The position numbers and the translations under genes were made by a program. The notes under the pieces are model-generated. The model did no database searches and was not told the DNA's origin. It worked only from the letters and a program-made list of their open reading frames with translations. A stretch of 64,000 nucleotides of DNA from Chloroflexota bacterium (GTDB taxonomy: Bacteria; Chloroflexota; Anaerolineae; Aggregatilineales; Phototrophicaceae), in NCBI GenBank assembly GCA_011523545.1, contig WTGN01000077.1, forward strand, positions 1 through 64,000. The letters are read 5' to 3'. The number at the start of each line of letters is the position of its first letter. Position 1 is the stretch's first letter. Positions 10,479 through 19,235 of this stretch are shown one piece after another.

Positions 10479-10833
10479 AAGCGTCGACCTCCATTCACAG
10501 GCGGGCGGGAGCCATGATCGACTCCGGCAAAGTATCGCGAATATGGAACCGCGTTCGGGTTCAGGATGTTAGCTATCTGATATCGGAATCATGCAGCGCC
10601 CCGGCGCCTGCACCGGCAAGATTCAGCCCGCCGAAATCAGCCGGCAACACAGGACACTTCATAGCGCCTTGGCGCAAACGCCGCTAGATTACGACATACT
10701 CGGCGTTATCTCAAGTGAGAATCATCCCGTGTGGAATGCCCGCATATTCCTTTGTGCGTGATTCCAATTCTGAGTAGACTAGATGAAAGCGCGAAGAGAA
10801 ATGATCCACGTCTTACGGCTAAGGGAGAAGGCG
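10479..10833. other. Divergent intergenic region between sucC and the LysM gene
   Basis: About 355 bases with no convincing gene. It carries the leader and ribosome-binding site of sucC on the minus strand and a candidate promoter for the LysM gene near 10752-10780. I see no riboswitch, tRNA or strong terminator in it. Confidence 0.5.
10752..10780 (+). promoter_or_regulatory. Candidate promoter of LysM gene
   Basis: TTGTGC (10752-10757), a 17-base spacer and TAGACT (10775-10780). Moderate match. It also supports translation starting at 10834 rather than at the earlier ATG at 10783. Confidence 0.4.
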
Positions 10834-12690
10834 ATGAAGAATCGATCGGCGATTTTTTTCATCTCGTCGTTATTGCTAATGATGACGGTTGCGTTCAGCC
10901 AGGACACTACAGTAAACAACTTGCTGGAGAACGGCAACTTTGAAGGCAATTTTGTAGACCTGGAAGGCGAAGATCCCCGGAATGTCGCCGAATCTTGGAC
11001 GCCCTGGCATGTGCCCGCCGGCGCAACCAGCCCCTCCTTCGCCAATCATGACCCGAATTATGATGAAGAAACAGACAGAATCCGCCTTGATGAAGAGGGC
11101 AAAGCGCAGAAATATTTCACGCTCTTCGCCACACACCAGGGCGGCATCTATCAAGAGGTGGATTCGCTGACCAGCGGCACAACTTATCGCTTCAGCATTT
11201 ATGCCTACGTCTGGTCCTCCAGCTTTGAAGACACCGAAGTTAGCGAAGATCCCGGCTTTGTCGTGGTTAGAGTCGGCATTGACCCCAACGGCGGCACGGA
11301 CGGTACGAGCGAGGATATCATCTGGTCGACGGCGGCGACCTTTTTCTACGACGCCTACCGCCAGTATGCCGTCATCGCGACCGCGGAAAGCTCAACCATT
11401 ACCGTATTTGTTGAATCCACGGTGGGTGAGCCGCGGGCGAACAACTACATATATTTGGACGACGCCGTCTTGGAGGTCGCTAGCGAAACGGTCGTCATTG
11501 AACAGACACCGACCTCAGAATTAAATGCTGAGCTGGGCAATGCGGACACAGACACGCCCACACCGACGCCGACGATGACAGCCACGCCGACAGCGACGCA
11601 TACGCCAGACAGTGACCCTGGGGCGGGCAATGGTCAGCAAGAGCAGCCTCCAGTGCTGGAAGATACAGCAACACCGACCCCGACCGCGACCGCCACGGCG
11701 ACAGTCACGCCTACGTTGACGCCGACGACGGCGCCAACTGATGACGCCGACGATGCGATCGCGCGAGGTGAATTTTCGGAAACAATTGTGCATGTCGTCG
11801 TCGACGGCGATACGGTCAGCGGGCTGGCGCTACAGTATGACAGCACAGTCGACGCCATCAAAAGGGCAAATGAACTGGACCCGTCCGGCTTGATCGTGGT
11901 CGGGCAGCGGCTCATCATTCCGATCAACTTGCCGCCGACGGCAACGCCAGACGGTGCTACACCCAGCGAGACGCCAACGGCCGCGCCCACCTTGACGCCG
12001 ACGCCAACGCATTCGCCTTCGCCAACGTCCACACCGACGCCGACGGCGACGCCGATCACTTATCAGATTCAGCCGGGCGATACATTGGTCGATATCGCCG
12101 CCTTGTACGACACTACAGTAGACTTGCTGGTCGAAACCAACAATATCGACAATCGGCATCAAATAGATGTCGGTCAAGTGCTGCTGATTCCCACTGCAAT
12201 CCCGCCAACGCCGACAGCAACGCCCATACCAACCGCCACTCTCGCGCCTACCGATGAACCTCCGGAAGAGGATGACAGTTCTGAGCCGACAACAGGCACA
12301 TCGTACACTATTTACGTCGTGCAAGCGGGGGACACGCTTGACGAGATCGCGAGAGACCACAACACCACCGTCAATGCGATCGTGCAGTTAAATGGCATCA
12401 CCAACCCAAGCCGCATAGACCCCGGCCAGGAACTGAAGATTCCGTCCGCCGGCGGTACGTCAAACGGCCAGCAAGGCGGAGAATCCGTCCCGACGGCGAC
12501 GAGCACGCCGGCGCCGACGCCAACGCCCCTCCCAACAAGCATTCCGATAACTTATACTGTGCAGCCGGGAGACACGCTGGGCGGTATCGCCGCGGTATAT
12601 GGCGTAAGCATTGTGGAATTGGCTCAGGTCAACGGCATCGTAGATTATGATCGGCTAAGCGTCGGTCAGATTCTCGTAATCCCCAACTGA
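10834..12690 (+). CDS. Secreted protein with carbohydrate-binding-like domain and four LysM repeats
   Basis: The N-terminus (about residues 1-22) is a signal peptide. Residues 28-225 look like a jelly-roll carbohydrate-binding module: it begins LLENGNFEG, holds a conserved Trp region and ends YIYLDDAVLEV. Four LysM domains follow at roughly 318-364, 408-454, 490-537 and 572-618, each with a GDT core and a GQxLxIP-type end, separated by Thr/Pro-rich linkers. The ATG at 10834 was chosen over that at 10783 because AAGGGAGAAGG precedes it and the signal peptide starts there. LysM domains bind peptidoglycan or other GlcNAc polymers, so a wall-attached role is likely. No catalytic domain is visible. 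Confidence 0.8.
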   Translation: MKNRSAIFFISSLLLMMTVAFSQDTTVNNLLENGNFEGNFVDLEGEDPRNVAESWTPWHVPAGATSPSFANHDPNYDEETDRIRLDEEGKAQKYFTLFATHQGGIYQEVDSLTSGTTYRFSIYAYVWSSSFEDTEVSEDPGFVVVRVGIDPNGGTDGTSEDIIWSTAATFFYDAYRQYAVIATAESSTITVFVESTVGEPRANNYIYLDDAVLEVASETVVIEQTPTSELNAELGNADTDTPTPTPTMTATPTATHTPDSDPGAGNGQQEQPPVLEDTATPTPTATATATVTPTLTPTTAPTDDADDAIARGEFSETIVHVVVDGDTVSGLALQYDSTVDAIKRANELDPSGLIVVGQRLIIPINLPPTATPDGATPSETPTAAPTLTPTPTHSPSPTSTPTPTATPITYQIQPGDTLVDIAALYDTTVDLLVETNNIDNRHQIDVGQVLLIPTAIPPTPTATPIPTATLAPTDEPPEEDDSSEPTTGTSYTIYVVQAGDTLDEIARDHNTTVNAIVQLNGITNPSRIDPGQELKIPSAGGTSNGQQGGESVPTATSTPAPTPTPLPTSIPITYTVQPGDTLGGIAAVYGVSIVELAQVNGIVDYDRLSVGQILVIPN

Positions 12691-12787
12691 GCCGACGCCC
12701 GGCGACGGTCGGAATCGAGTTGACTTCGGTAGAAGTCAGGCTTCGTTTTCCGCCCGGCCCGTATTAACAGGAAGCCGAGGCCATAAC

Positions 12788-14278
12788 TTGAAACGGTACT
12801 TCAGGGCATGGGCCCTCGCCATTGTATTGTGCGTCATTTTGATTGGGAACGGCGCCGGGGCGCAAGAATCGACCGGTTCGGCCCTATCTGTCCACGTGGT
12901 GCAGCGTGGGGAGAATCTATTCAGAATTGCGCTGCAATACGGCCTGTTCGCGGAGGATCTCGCCAAGGCGAATGGAATCAGCGACAGCGACGCCATAGCG
13001 ATTGGTCAACGGTTGATCATACCGCTGGCCGTCGAACCGATTCAACCGCTGCAAAGCCACACTGTTTCGGCCGGAGAGTCGCTGGCCAGCATCGCCGCTG
13101 CCTATGACAAAACCATCGCTGACTTGATGACATTGAACGACTTGACATCGGCCGATGTCATATACGTCGGCCAGGTCTTGACAATAGAATCGGGGAGTGC
13201 CGCAGTCGATGCGACGCAGGCGGAAAGTCCGCCTGAGCTGGTCCCGACAGCTGACACGGGCGCCGGCCAGCGGCACTCCTTTTCTCGCGTCGGTGATCTG
13301 CCCGCTGATTTTGTACATGTCGTGCAATCCGGCGAGACCCTATCCGCGATAGGGCTGCGTTACAACCAGACCATAAATGCGCTGGCCCAAGCCAACGGTC
13401 TGCTGGATCCAAGTTTTCTCAGCATTGGCCAGCGATTGATCGTGCCGGGGATTCAACTGCCGCGTTTGACGCTGCCCTCGCCGGCGGCGGTTACATCCTT
13501 CACAATTGATCCGCTAGTTTTCGAGGCGGGGCGCAGTGGACGAATTGAGTTATTGACCAGCGAGCCGGTCGTGGTCAGCGGCCAGTTCCTCGGGCGCGAA
13601 CTTGTGGTGATTGAGCGCGACGCAGGCCGGCGGCACAATATGCTCATCGGCATTCCGATGTTCACCGACATGAATGTCTACCCGCTCACGCTTCAGGTGC
13701 GGGACCAGTCGGGCCAGTCAAGCGCCGTTTCCGCCACCTTGCAGGTCATTTCAGGCGGATACGGACGCCAGCAGATCACAATCAACGACAGCGAACTGCT
13801 GGCGCCGGCGGTGGAAGAGGCCGAGATTGCCCTGATAAGGCGCTTGACCGAGCGCTTCACCTCGCTGCAATCGTGGTCGAATTCGCTGAGCTTGCCCGCC
13901 GCCGCGCCCATCAACGCGGTGTTTGGCACGCTGCGTTCGTACAATGGCAGCCCCTTTGATCGTTATCATGGCGGCGTCGACTTCGCTGGCGCGCCTGGCA
14001 CTTCGGTGTTGGCCGCGGCAGACGGCACAGTTGTCATGGTCGACCGCCTGCAAATCCGCGGGATCACCACCCTAATCGACCACGGCTGGGGCTTGTACAC
14101 GCTCTATGCGCACCAAGACGAAACCCTGGTGGAAACGGGCGCTGCTGTGGCCGGCGGCCAAGTGATAGGCGCTATTGGATCAACCGGCCGCAGTACCGGA
14201 CCGCACCTTCACTGGGAAGCCTGGCTCAACGGCGTCAATGTAGACCCCATGCAATGGGTGCAGGAAGTTTTCCCCTAA
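12788..14278 (+). CDS. Secreted LysM-M23 peptidoglycan endopeptidase
   Basis: Signal peptide at about residues 1-25, then three LysM domains (about 35-80, 90-136 and 175-222), an Ig-like stretch (235-320) and a C-terminal M23 peptidase domain (375-490). The zinc-site elements HGGVDFA (HxxxD) and GPHLHWEAW (HxH) are intact, with LYAHQ between them, so activity is expected. M23 enzymes cut peptide cross-links of peptidoglycan. The start is TTG at 12788, the codon directly before the signal peptide. It lies 97 bases after the first LysM gene on the same strand and may be co-transcribed. Confidence 0.88.
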   Translation: MKRYFRAWALAIVLCVILIGNGAGAQESTGSALSVHVVQRGENLFRIALQYGLFAEDLAKANGISDSDAIAIGQRLIIPLAVEPIQPLQSHTVSAGESLASIAAAYDKTIADLMTLNDLTSADVIYVGQVLTIESGSAAVDATQAESPPELVPTADTGAGQRHSFSRVGDLPADFVHVVQSGETLSAIGLRYNQTINALAQANGLLDPSFLSIGQRLIVPGIQLPRLTLPSPAAVTSFTIDPLVFEAGRSGRIELLTSEPVVVSGQFLGRELVVIERDAGRRHNMLIGIPMFTDMNVYPLTLQVRDQSGQSSAVSATLQVISGGYGRQQITINDSELLAPAVEEAEIALIRRLTERFTSLQSWSNSLSLPAAAPINAVFGTLRSYNGSPFDRYHGGVDFAGAPGTSVLAAADGTVVMVDRLQIRGITTLIDHGWGLYTLYAHQDETLVETGAAVAGGQVIGAIGSTGRSTGPHLHWEAWLNGVNVDPMQWVQEVFP

Positions 14279-14310
14279 GTAGCGGACAGCGCAGGACGCC
14301 GACACGACGC

Positions 14311-15462
14311 TTAGCTGGCGTAGGCGCCGTCCAGCGCTTCAAAGTCGGTGAAGAGAAAATGGTCGTGGTAATAATGAATCCAGAGGAAGGACAGAATCGC
14401 CGTATAGTAGGCGATATCGAAATGACTGTTGCCGTCGATGCCCGGCCGAACAATGCCCGCCAAGACATAAACCAGGGCAAAGATCACTGCGGACCCGACC
14501 AGCAGCGCCGCGCTGAAGCCGTATAAGGCGCGAGCGTCTTTTGTGCGCCGGCTGAACCGCGCGACAAGGGGCGCGTTCTCTTCAAGCTCCCCCGCCAGTT
14601 GCCGAATCTTAATGATATAAAATGTGATCGCCAGGTATTGAAATGAATGCCAGGTGTTTAACCCTTGGAAAGCCGTGTCCAAATTGGGCAGGAGCGGCGT
14701 ACAAAAGGCTACCAGCACGGTGAGCGAAATGAAGGCGAACTTGGGTATGTTGAGTATGCCGTGATAATACTCGTAGATGCTCTTGACCAGGTAAGACGCC
14801 AGCGCAGCGCCGAATACAAGAGTTACCAGAACGAAGAACCAGGGGTTGTCCGGCTGCTGAAACAGATCGGGGATCGCTTCGCCCAGATCGTTTTGTCCGA
14901 TTTCAAAGACGCCCTGGCTGATCTTCCACATGGCGACCGGGAAAAGGCTCGTCAGAACAATCGCGTAATCAATGAGGCGGGACAGCGGGCTCAGCGCGCT
15001 GCGGCGGACGAATTTCGCCTCCTTATGATTGTAAAGCTCAACGATATACGTCACTTGATGCAAAACATGCAGGGAAGCCCAGAAGAAGAAGAATGTGAGC
15101 ATGAGGCTCATATTCAGAAAGGCGAGCGAAATCACCAGAATCGGAATGATAATTGAAGAGCGCACCAGCGTCGGGTAGCGCTCCTTGAAGCGCTCGTCGA
15201 GGCCCGTGCGCAAAAAGGTTGACATCATGTGCGGCCCGCCGATGGCAACCGCCACAAAGGTGTTGACCAGGTTGCGGCTGATGTCGTCTTCAAGCCCCGC
15301 CTCGATGCCGAACAAATACAGGAGATAGGGCAGCGGCACCACCACCACGCTAAGTGTGATGAAGAATAAATCCCAGCGCCGATTGCGCAGCCAGTAGTTG
15401 CCCTTGTCTATTTCGGCTGCGTATAATTCTGCGTTGCTCAGCGTGACCGCCGAGGTGACCAT
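14311..15462 (-). CDS. Polytopic His-rich membrane protein of unknown function
   Basis: 383 residues with about nine membrane segments. Histidines sit in or beside helices: GGPHMMS, ASLHVLHQ, NTWHSFQY and IHYYHDHFLF. This pattern suggests a metal- or haem-binding membrane enzyme. The GxPH motif recalls the Brp/Blh carotene-cleavage family, but the match is too weak to assign. No fatty-acid desaturase triplet (HxxHH) is seen. The ATG at 15462 lies downstream of a good promoter. It stands alone, convergent with the M23 gene. Confidence 0.65.
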   Translation of the reverse strand: MVTSAVTLSNAELYAAEIDKGNYWLRNRRWDLFFITLSVVVVPLPYLLYLFGIEAGLEDDISRNLVNTFVAVAIGGPHMMSTFLRTGLDERFKERYPTLVRSSIIIPILVISLAFLNMSLMLTFFFFWASLHVLHQVTYIVELYNHKEAKFVRRSALSPLSRLIDYAIVLTSLFPVAMWKISQGVFEIGQNDLGEAIPDLFQQPDNPWFFVLVTLVFGAALASYLVKSIYEYYHGILNIPKFAFISLTVLVAFCTPLLPNLDTAFQGLNTWHSFQYLAITFYIIKIRQLAGELEENAPLVARFSRRTKDARALYGFSAALLVGSAVIFALVYVLAGIVRPGIDGNSHFDIAYYTAILSFLWIHYYHDHFLFTDFEALDGAYAS

Positions 15463-15493
15463 AGCCTAATCTCCGACCTGCTTAGCTAGCCAG

Positions 15494-15522
15494 ATTATAC
15501 TAGAATTTATTTAGCAACGCAA
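15494..15522 (-). promoter_or_regulatory. Promoter of His-rich membrane protein
   Basis: On the minus strand: -35 TTGCGT (15522-15517), a 17-base spacer and -10 TATAAT (15499-15494), about 32 bases before the ATG at 15462. Confidence 0.55.
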
Positions 15523-15562
15523 AGTAAATTTCCGAATTTACAATGTTCTGATGAAGGGGTAG

Positions 15563-15874
15563 TCAAGGAATGAAACCGAACCATTGGCAGAAGCGCGTCG
15601 GATTGGCGGCGCAGGTTTCCGGCGCGTTCAAGTAGAGGAAGGCGAAGCCGGCGCCGGCCAGCCCGATGGCGACGAGCAGCGCGCAGCCGCACCAGGCAAC
15701 CGGGCCGCCCTGCACGATTTCCGCCACAATCTCGATTAAGCCCATAATCACATCGAATAGACCGCTAAGCGCCTGCAAGATAAAGCCGATGACGACAAAC
15801 ACGACGCAGAGCAAGGCACAACCGACTGCAATTAAGGGAACATGCGCTGGATCTATGTTTTGCAGCAACTCCAT
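15563..15874 (-). CDS. Small membrane protein of unknown function
   Basis: 103 residues with three hydrophobic segments (about 13-45, 48-62 and 65-85) and several Cys residues (C18, C23, and a further pair around C62/C64). The ATG follows GGAGAG. No family is recognised. It lies 30 bases after another small membrane-protein gene on the same strand and may be co-transcribed with it. Confidence 0.6.
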   Translation of the reverse strand: MELLQNIDPAHVPLIAVGCALLCVVFVVIGFILQALSGLFDVIMGLIEIVAEIVQGGPVAWCGCALLVAIGLAGAGFAFLYLNAPETCAANPTRFCQWFGFIP

Positions 15875-15904
15875 CGGATCTCTCCGTCAGCGAAACCAGT
15901 CGCC

Positions 15905-16369
15905 CTACCGGGTCGGCGAGCAACCTTCGCCGGAAGTATTGCTTAGCTCCCAAGCTGCCTCCGGCGTTTGACGCGCATAGCAATCGCAATAGCTGACATT
16001 CTGGTTGCCACCACTGTACTGCCAAAGCAAGAAACGCACCGCCGTTTCGACGCAGAGGGTCAAGCCAGCGGGTTGGCCAGTTGCGATCCGCGATGTTTCG
16101 ATGCGCAGCCCGCGATCGTCCCTTTCGCTTATCAACGAGAGCAATAGCAGCGGATGGGCGTGCGCTTGTGGGATGTCGCCATGTTCGAGTCTAATCTCGC
16201 CGTTGGCCGCCAGGTAAAAGAGGGCGCAGGGCGTCATCAGGAGCGTGAACCAGAGCAGCAGCGCCAGGCCGCATCCGAACCGGCGGGCTCGGCTCCGTCT
16301 TTTGGCGAGCGCGGGAGCTTCGCCCAGCGCTGGCTGCTCCAAGTTTGTCTTGTCCGCTGGTTCAGTCAT
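15905..16369 (-). CDS. Single-pass membrane protein of unknown function
   Basis: 154 residues: a basic cytoplasmic N-terminus (KRRSRARR around residue 24), one transmembrane helix (about 33-55), then an extracytoplasmic domain with a Cys triplet near the C-terminus (YCDCYARQ). No clear ribosome-binding site precedes the ATG at 16369. The family is not recognised. It pairs with the small membrane-protein gene downstream. Confidence 0.5.
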   Translation of the reverse strand: MTEPADKTNLEQPALGEAPALAKRRSRARRFGCGLALLLWFTLLMTPCALFYLAANGEIRLEHGDIPQAHAHPLLLLSLISERDDRGLRIETSRIATGQPAGLTLCVETAVRFLLWQYSGGNQNVSYCDCYARQTPEAAWELSNTSGEGCSPTR

Positions 16370-16518
16370 GTTGCAAGCAATCGATCATTTTCAAGCCGGC
16401 GCCCAAGACAGGAGGCTGGCGCCGTCTTATTTCACGCCGAAGGTGATACGCATGGATGCGGTTACGGCTGGGTTCGGACAAGGCTTCCGCCGCTATTCTC
16501 CTGTTAGCGCTAATCATG

Positions 16519-17034
16519 TCAGCCATCTCGAATGCGGAGCACGATTTTGTCGCATGCGTCATAGCTCACGTGGGCATGGTAGGGTGGCTGGTCATCGTCC
16601 ATTTCAAGAAGCCGCGGGAGCAGCGCCGGCAGGTCTTCTACCAGGTCCAAGTCCTGTATTCGCTCCTTTGCAATCCACTCGAGTTTGCCTTCGGCGCAAT
16701 CTTCGCTTATCACGCGCGTATCGCTGAGGGCGGTATAGACGAACAAGATGATGCCGGTTTCACCGCCGGCGTCGATATTGTGGATGCCGCGCAGGCGCAG
16801 TGAATGGACTTGCAGACCGCTTTCTTCTTCAATCTCGCGCAGGGCGGCGCTGTAGGGGTCTTCATCGCGTTCAATATGCCCGCCCAGGCCATTGTACTGA
16901 TTGGGGAAGACGCGCCTGTGAGCGGCTCGCTTCATGAGCAGCACATCGTCGCCGTTAATGACAAAGCAGAGCGTCCGCGGCAGCGTCAGCCAACGATCGC
17001 TCGTGAAGTCCGCGCCCTGCTCTTCCGCCCCCAT
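16519..17034 (-). CDS. Nudix hydrolase
   Basis: Hydrolyses a nucleoside diphosphate linked to another group. The Nudix box GX5EX7REUXEEXGU is complete at about residues 52-74 (GGHIERDEDPYSAALREIEE then ESGL). The LPRTLCFVINGDDVLLMKR strand precedes it. I chose the ATG at 17034 because AGGAG lies upstream and the domain starts soon after; the frame is open to 17100, which would overlap the repeat at 17088. The 8-oxo-dGTPase MutT is one possibility, but the substrate cannot be read from the sequence. Confidence 0.88.
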   Translation of the reverse strand: MGAEEQGADFTSDRWLTLPRTLCFVINGDDVLLMKRAAHRRVFPNQYNGLGGHIERDEDPYSAALREIEEESGLQVHSLRLRGIHNIDAGGETGIILFVYTALSDTRVISEDCAEGKLEWIAKERIQDLDLVEDLPALLPRLLEMDDDQPPYHAHVSYDACDKIVLRIRDG

Positions 17035-17087
17035 GCGCGCGCGCTCCTGCCCAATCGGGAGTGGTGAATAACGTGGATACACCCCAC

Positions 17088-17187
17088 TTGGCGAATACAA
17101 GACAGGTTTTTAACCACAGAGAACACAGAGGGCACAGAGTTATCTTGTTTGCCTGGCGTGGTTTTCGCGCCCTCTGAATTCACCACT
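17088..17187. repeat. 100-bp direct repeat, copy 1
   Basis: Nearly the same as 17422-17523 (I estimate about 90 percent identity by eye). The core holds the AACCACAGAG/ACACAGAGGG periodic motif seen as a dispersed intergenic repeat in many bacterial genomes. No ORF of interest spans it. Confidence 0.75.
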
Positions 17188-17421
17188 TCCGCGATATTGG
17201 CGCATTTGCGCGAATTGCGCAAATGGATTCGTCGGTGGCGCAAATGCTCAATCGCTCTGCCGGCAAGCATTTCAGGTCATGAGCAGGCAGGAATCGCGTT
17301 TGCATGGCGGATAGATTTTCGCGCAATCCAGCCAGCGTGGATGGACCGATTGGATGAACGTTTACAGGATAGCGCTGCCTGAAGAAGCATTGGCGACCGA
17401 ATGTTCATGCGAGTACATTAT

Positions 17422-17523
17422 TTGGCGAATACAACACAGGGTCTTTTAACCACAGAGGACACAGAGGGCACAGAGTTTTCTTGTTTGCCTGGCGTGGTTT
17501 TCATGTCCTCTGAATTCACCACT
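17422..17523. repeat. 100-bp direct repeat, copy 2
   Basis: Second copy of the repeat at 17088-17187, two bases longer, same orientation, 234 bases away. It ends about 80 bases before the start of the SerK-like gene. Confidence 0.75.
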
Positions 17524-17605
17524 CCCCCCTATCCGCACATTTGCCCGCTGCTCACGTTCATGTTACGCTATGCGCGCACATAGAGCCATTGTACTAGGTA
17601 TTGCG

Positions 17606-18424
17606 ATGAATTCGAATCCGGTGAGCGCGCCGCCGCCAAACTTGCGTATCGTGCGCGTCGAAGATGTACGGCCGCATGAAAAAGGCGATGTCCAGAGGTC
17701 GCAGCCTTTGACGGAGCGCCTGAGGCGGGCGGAACACTTCACCAATCCGCCGGTCGTCGCCGAGATCGCCCAAGACAATTATGTGCTGATGGATGGCTCG
17801 AACCGTCACGTTTCGCTGCAGACCTTGGGATTCAAGCATATTCTGGTGCAAATTGCCGATTACGAATCGGATTGCGTTGAGCTCGGCGTCTGGCAGCATA
17901 TTGTCGCCGATTGGGATTCTCAGCGATTTATGAAAAACCTGGAAGCCATGGATAATATCGTCTTGAAGGAAGGTTGGAATGCCAAGGCGGTGGCGCATGC
18001 GCTGCTGCGCGATGGACCGGTTTATAGCATTCACGCCGGCGTCGACAGCCTGAAAGAGCGCAACGCGACGCTGCGCCAGGTCGTCGAATCATATCACAAT
18101 AACGCCGCGTTATACCGCAGTCCGCTGACGGACCCCGGGCTCATCTGGACTTTATTCCCCAGCGGCGTCGCCTTGGTGATGTTTCCACCTTATCAGCCGC
18201 AGGATATCATCGACGCGGCGCTGCAAAAGGCTTACTTGCCGCCGGGCGTCAGCCGGCACATGATCCACGGCCGCGCTTTGAATCTCAACTTTCCGATGGA
18301 GGGCTTGCGCTCGGAGATGTCACTGGCGGAGAAGAATCAGCGCCTGCAGGACTGGCTGCGCGAACAATATGGGCGGCGCAGCGTCCGCTATTATGCCGAA
18401 GCGACTTATCATTTTGACGAGTGA
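17606..18424 (+). CDS. ParB/Srx-fold protein resembling free serine kinase SerK/SbnI
   Basis: 272 residues. The N-terminal domain (residues 14-95) has VRPHEKGDV, a PPVVAEI strand, then YVLMDGSNRHVSLQTLGF and VQIADYE. This is the order of SerK and SbnI, whose HE and DGxxR motifs bind ADP/ATP and phosphorylate free L-serine. A C-terminal part (about 180-270) with VSRHMIHGRALNLNFPMEG also fits that group rather than chromosome-partitioning ParB; no helix-turn-helix is evident. The ATG at 17606 follows TAGG; the ATG at 17570 is an alternative. It is the first gene of a tight operon with an ACT-domain gene, in keeping with amino-acid metabolism. Substrate is inference. Confidence 0.6.
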   Translation: MNSNPVSAPPPNLRIVRVEDVRPHEKGDVQRSQPLTERLRRAEHFTNPPVVAEIAQDNYVLMDGSNRHVSLQTLGFKHILVQIADYESDCVELGVWQHIVADWDSQRFMKNLEAMDNIVLKEGWNAKAVAHALLRDGPVYSIHAGVDSLKERNATLRQVVESYHNNAALYRSPLTDPGLIWTLFPSGVALVMFPPYQPQDIIDAALQKAYLPPGVSRHMIHGRALNLNFPMEGLRSEMSLAEKNQRLQDWLREQYGRRSVRYYAEATYHFDE

Positions 18425-18430
18425 CCGACG

Positions 18431-18880
18431 ATGACCGCCTTAGCAGACGCGCTGCTCCGCCAAGCCAGGCTGATTAGCGACGAACGAGATTATCGGATGC
18501 TGCGCTTGCCGCCGCAGGCCATCACCCTCGCTGCCGGCGTCCTGGCGGAGCTCGGCCAGGCATTTGCCGCCTTGATCGTGGATAAGGACGAGGTGACGCT
18601 TATTCTGCCGGAGGAGGCGATTTCGTTCTTTGATTCACGCCTGCGCCGGGCGGCAGTGAGCGAGCAGACTTATCGTCTCATAACGCTTGACGTGCAGCTC
18701 GATCCCGACCTGGTCGGTTTCATCGCGCGCATCGCCGAAATTTTGGCGGCAGAAGGCATTCCGCTTTTGAGCGTCGCCGCTTATTCACGCGATCACATTC
18801 TGGTGCCGGCGCAGGATTTCGACAAGGCGATGCAGGCATTGCACCAGTATCAAAAGGAAAGCGTTACGGCATGGAAATAA
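18431..18880 (+). CDS. ACT-domain amino-acid-binding protein
   Basis: 149 residues. Two consecutive ACT-like halves resemble the ACT_7/CASTOR-like arrangement: residues 20-75 (RMLRLPP, LIVDKDEVTLILPEE) and 80-145 (YRLITLDVQLDPDLVGFIARI, AYSRDHILVPAQDFDKAMQAL). Such stand-alone proteins bind amino acids, but no enzyme domain is attached. It begins six bases after the SerK-like gene and its 3' end overlaps the next gene by ten bases, so translation is coupled. A sensor or regulator for the kinase-like partner is a plausible inference. Confidence 0.75.
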   Translation: MTALADALLRQARLISDERDYRMLRLPPQAITLAAGVLAELGQAFAALIVDKDEVTLILPEEAISFFDSRLRRAAVSEQTYRLITLDVQLDPDLVGFIARIAEILAAEGIPLLSVAAYSRDHILVPAQDFDKAMQALHQYQKESVTAWK

Positions 18881-19233
18881 ACTTGTTCAACGACGCCAGC
18901 TTGGCGCCGCAGCCCAAAAGCAAGATCCGGATTGAGGAATTCCATGTCAGCCCGTATGCCGACCGGTTTCGCGTCAAGGTGAATCTCAAGCTGACGCCCT
19001 TTCTGGAGCGCCCTAATCTGGTAATTACCGCGCGCCGGTCGGATGGCCTGCAGGTGAGCGACCTGGATGTTATCGCGACAATGCATTACGAGAATGAGTT
19101 CACCATGCATATCCGCGGGGTGGAGGACCCGGCCGGCGCCTACTCGCTGAGCGCTGAACTCTATTACGAAACGCGCGACCCACCGCAAGATTCCCGCCGG
19201 GTCGACTTTGTAATCCCGGCCGAAGATGCTTAG
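18871..19233 (+). CDS. Conserved-looking beta-rich protein of unknown function
   Basis: 120 residues without membrane segments. The alternating hydrophobic pattern (RVKVNLKLTPFL, NLVITARRSDG, FTMHIRGV, YSLSAELYYET) suggests a small Ig/C2-like beta sandwich. No family is recognised. It overlaps the ACT gene by ten bases and is followed after two bases by the JAMM peptidase gene, so it could be its partner or substrate. It does not end in Gly-Gly and does not look like a ubiquitin-type protein. Confidence 0.65.
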   Translation: MEINLFNDASLAPQPKSKIRIEEFHVSPYADRFRVKVNLKLTPFLERPNLVITARRSDGLQVSDLDVIATMHYENEFTMHIRGVEDPAGAYSLSAELYYETRDPPQDSRRVDFVIPAEDA

Positions 19234-19235
19234 CG

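Larger units (their letters stand above)
17035..17605. other. Repeat-containing intergenic region between Nudix and SerK-like genes
   Basis: About 570 bases without a supportable gene. It holds two copies of a 100-bp direct repeat and, at 17203-17225, a hairpin with a 9-bp perfect stem (CATTTGCGC/GCGCAAATG) and a 5-base loop. The short ORFs here have no recognisable family, and two of them start inside the repeats. Confidence 0.6.

Noticed and set aside
11530..12060. Valine-rich minus-strand ORFs opposite the LysM linkers
   Set aside because: They are shadows of the Thr/Pro repeat codons on the plus strand.
12691..12787. Possible riboswitch before the second LysM gene
   Set aside because: 97 bases only, with no stable fold apparent.
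17149..17382. ORF of 77 codons between the two direct repeats
   Set aside because: It starts inside a repeat, has no family pattern and no ribosome-binding site.
17606..18424. Chromosome-partitioning ParB
   Set aside because: There is no ParA gene, no helix-turn-helix and no parS; the C-terminal part fits SerK/SbnI better.
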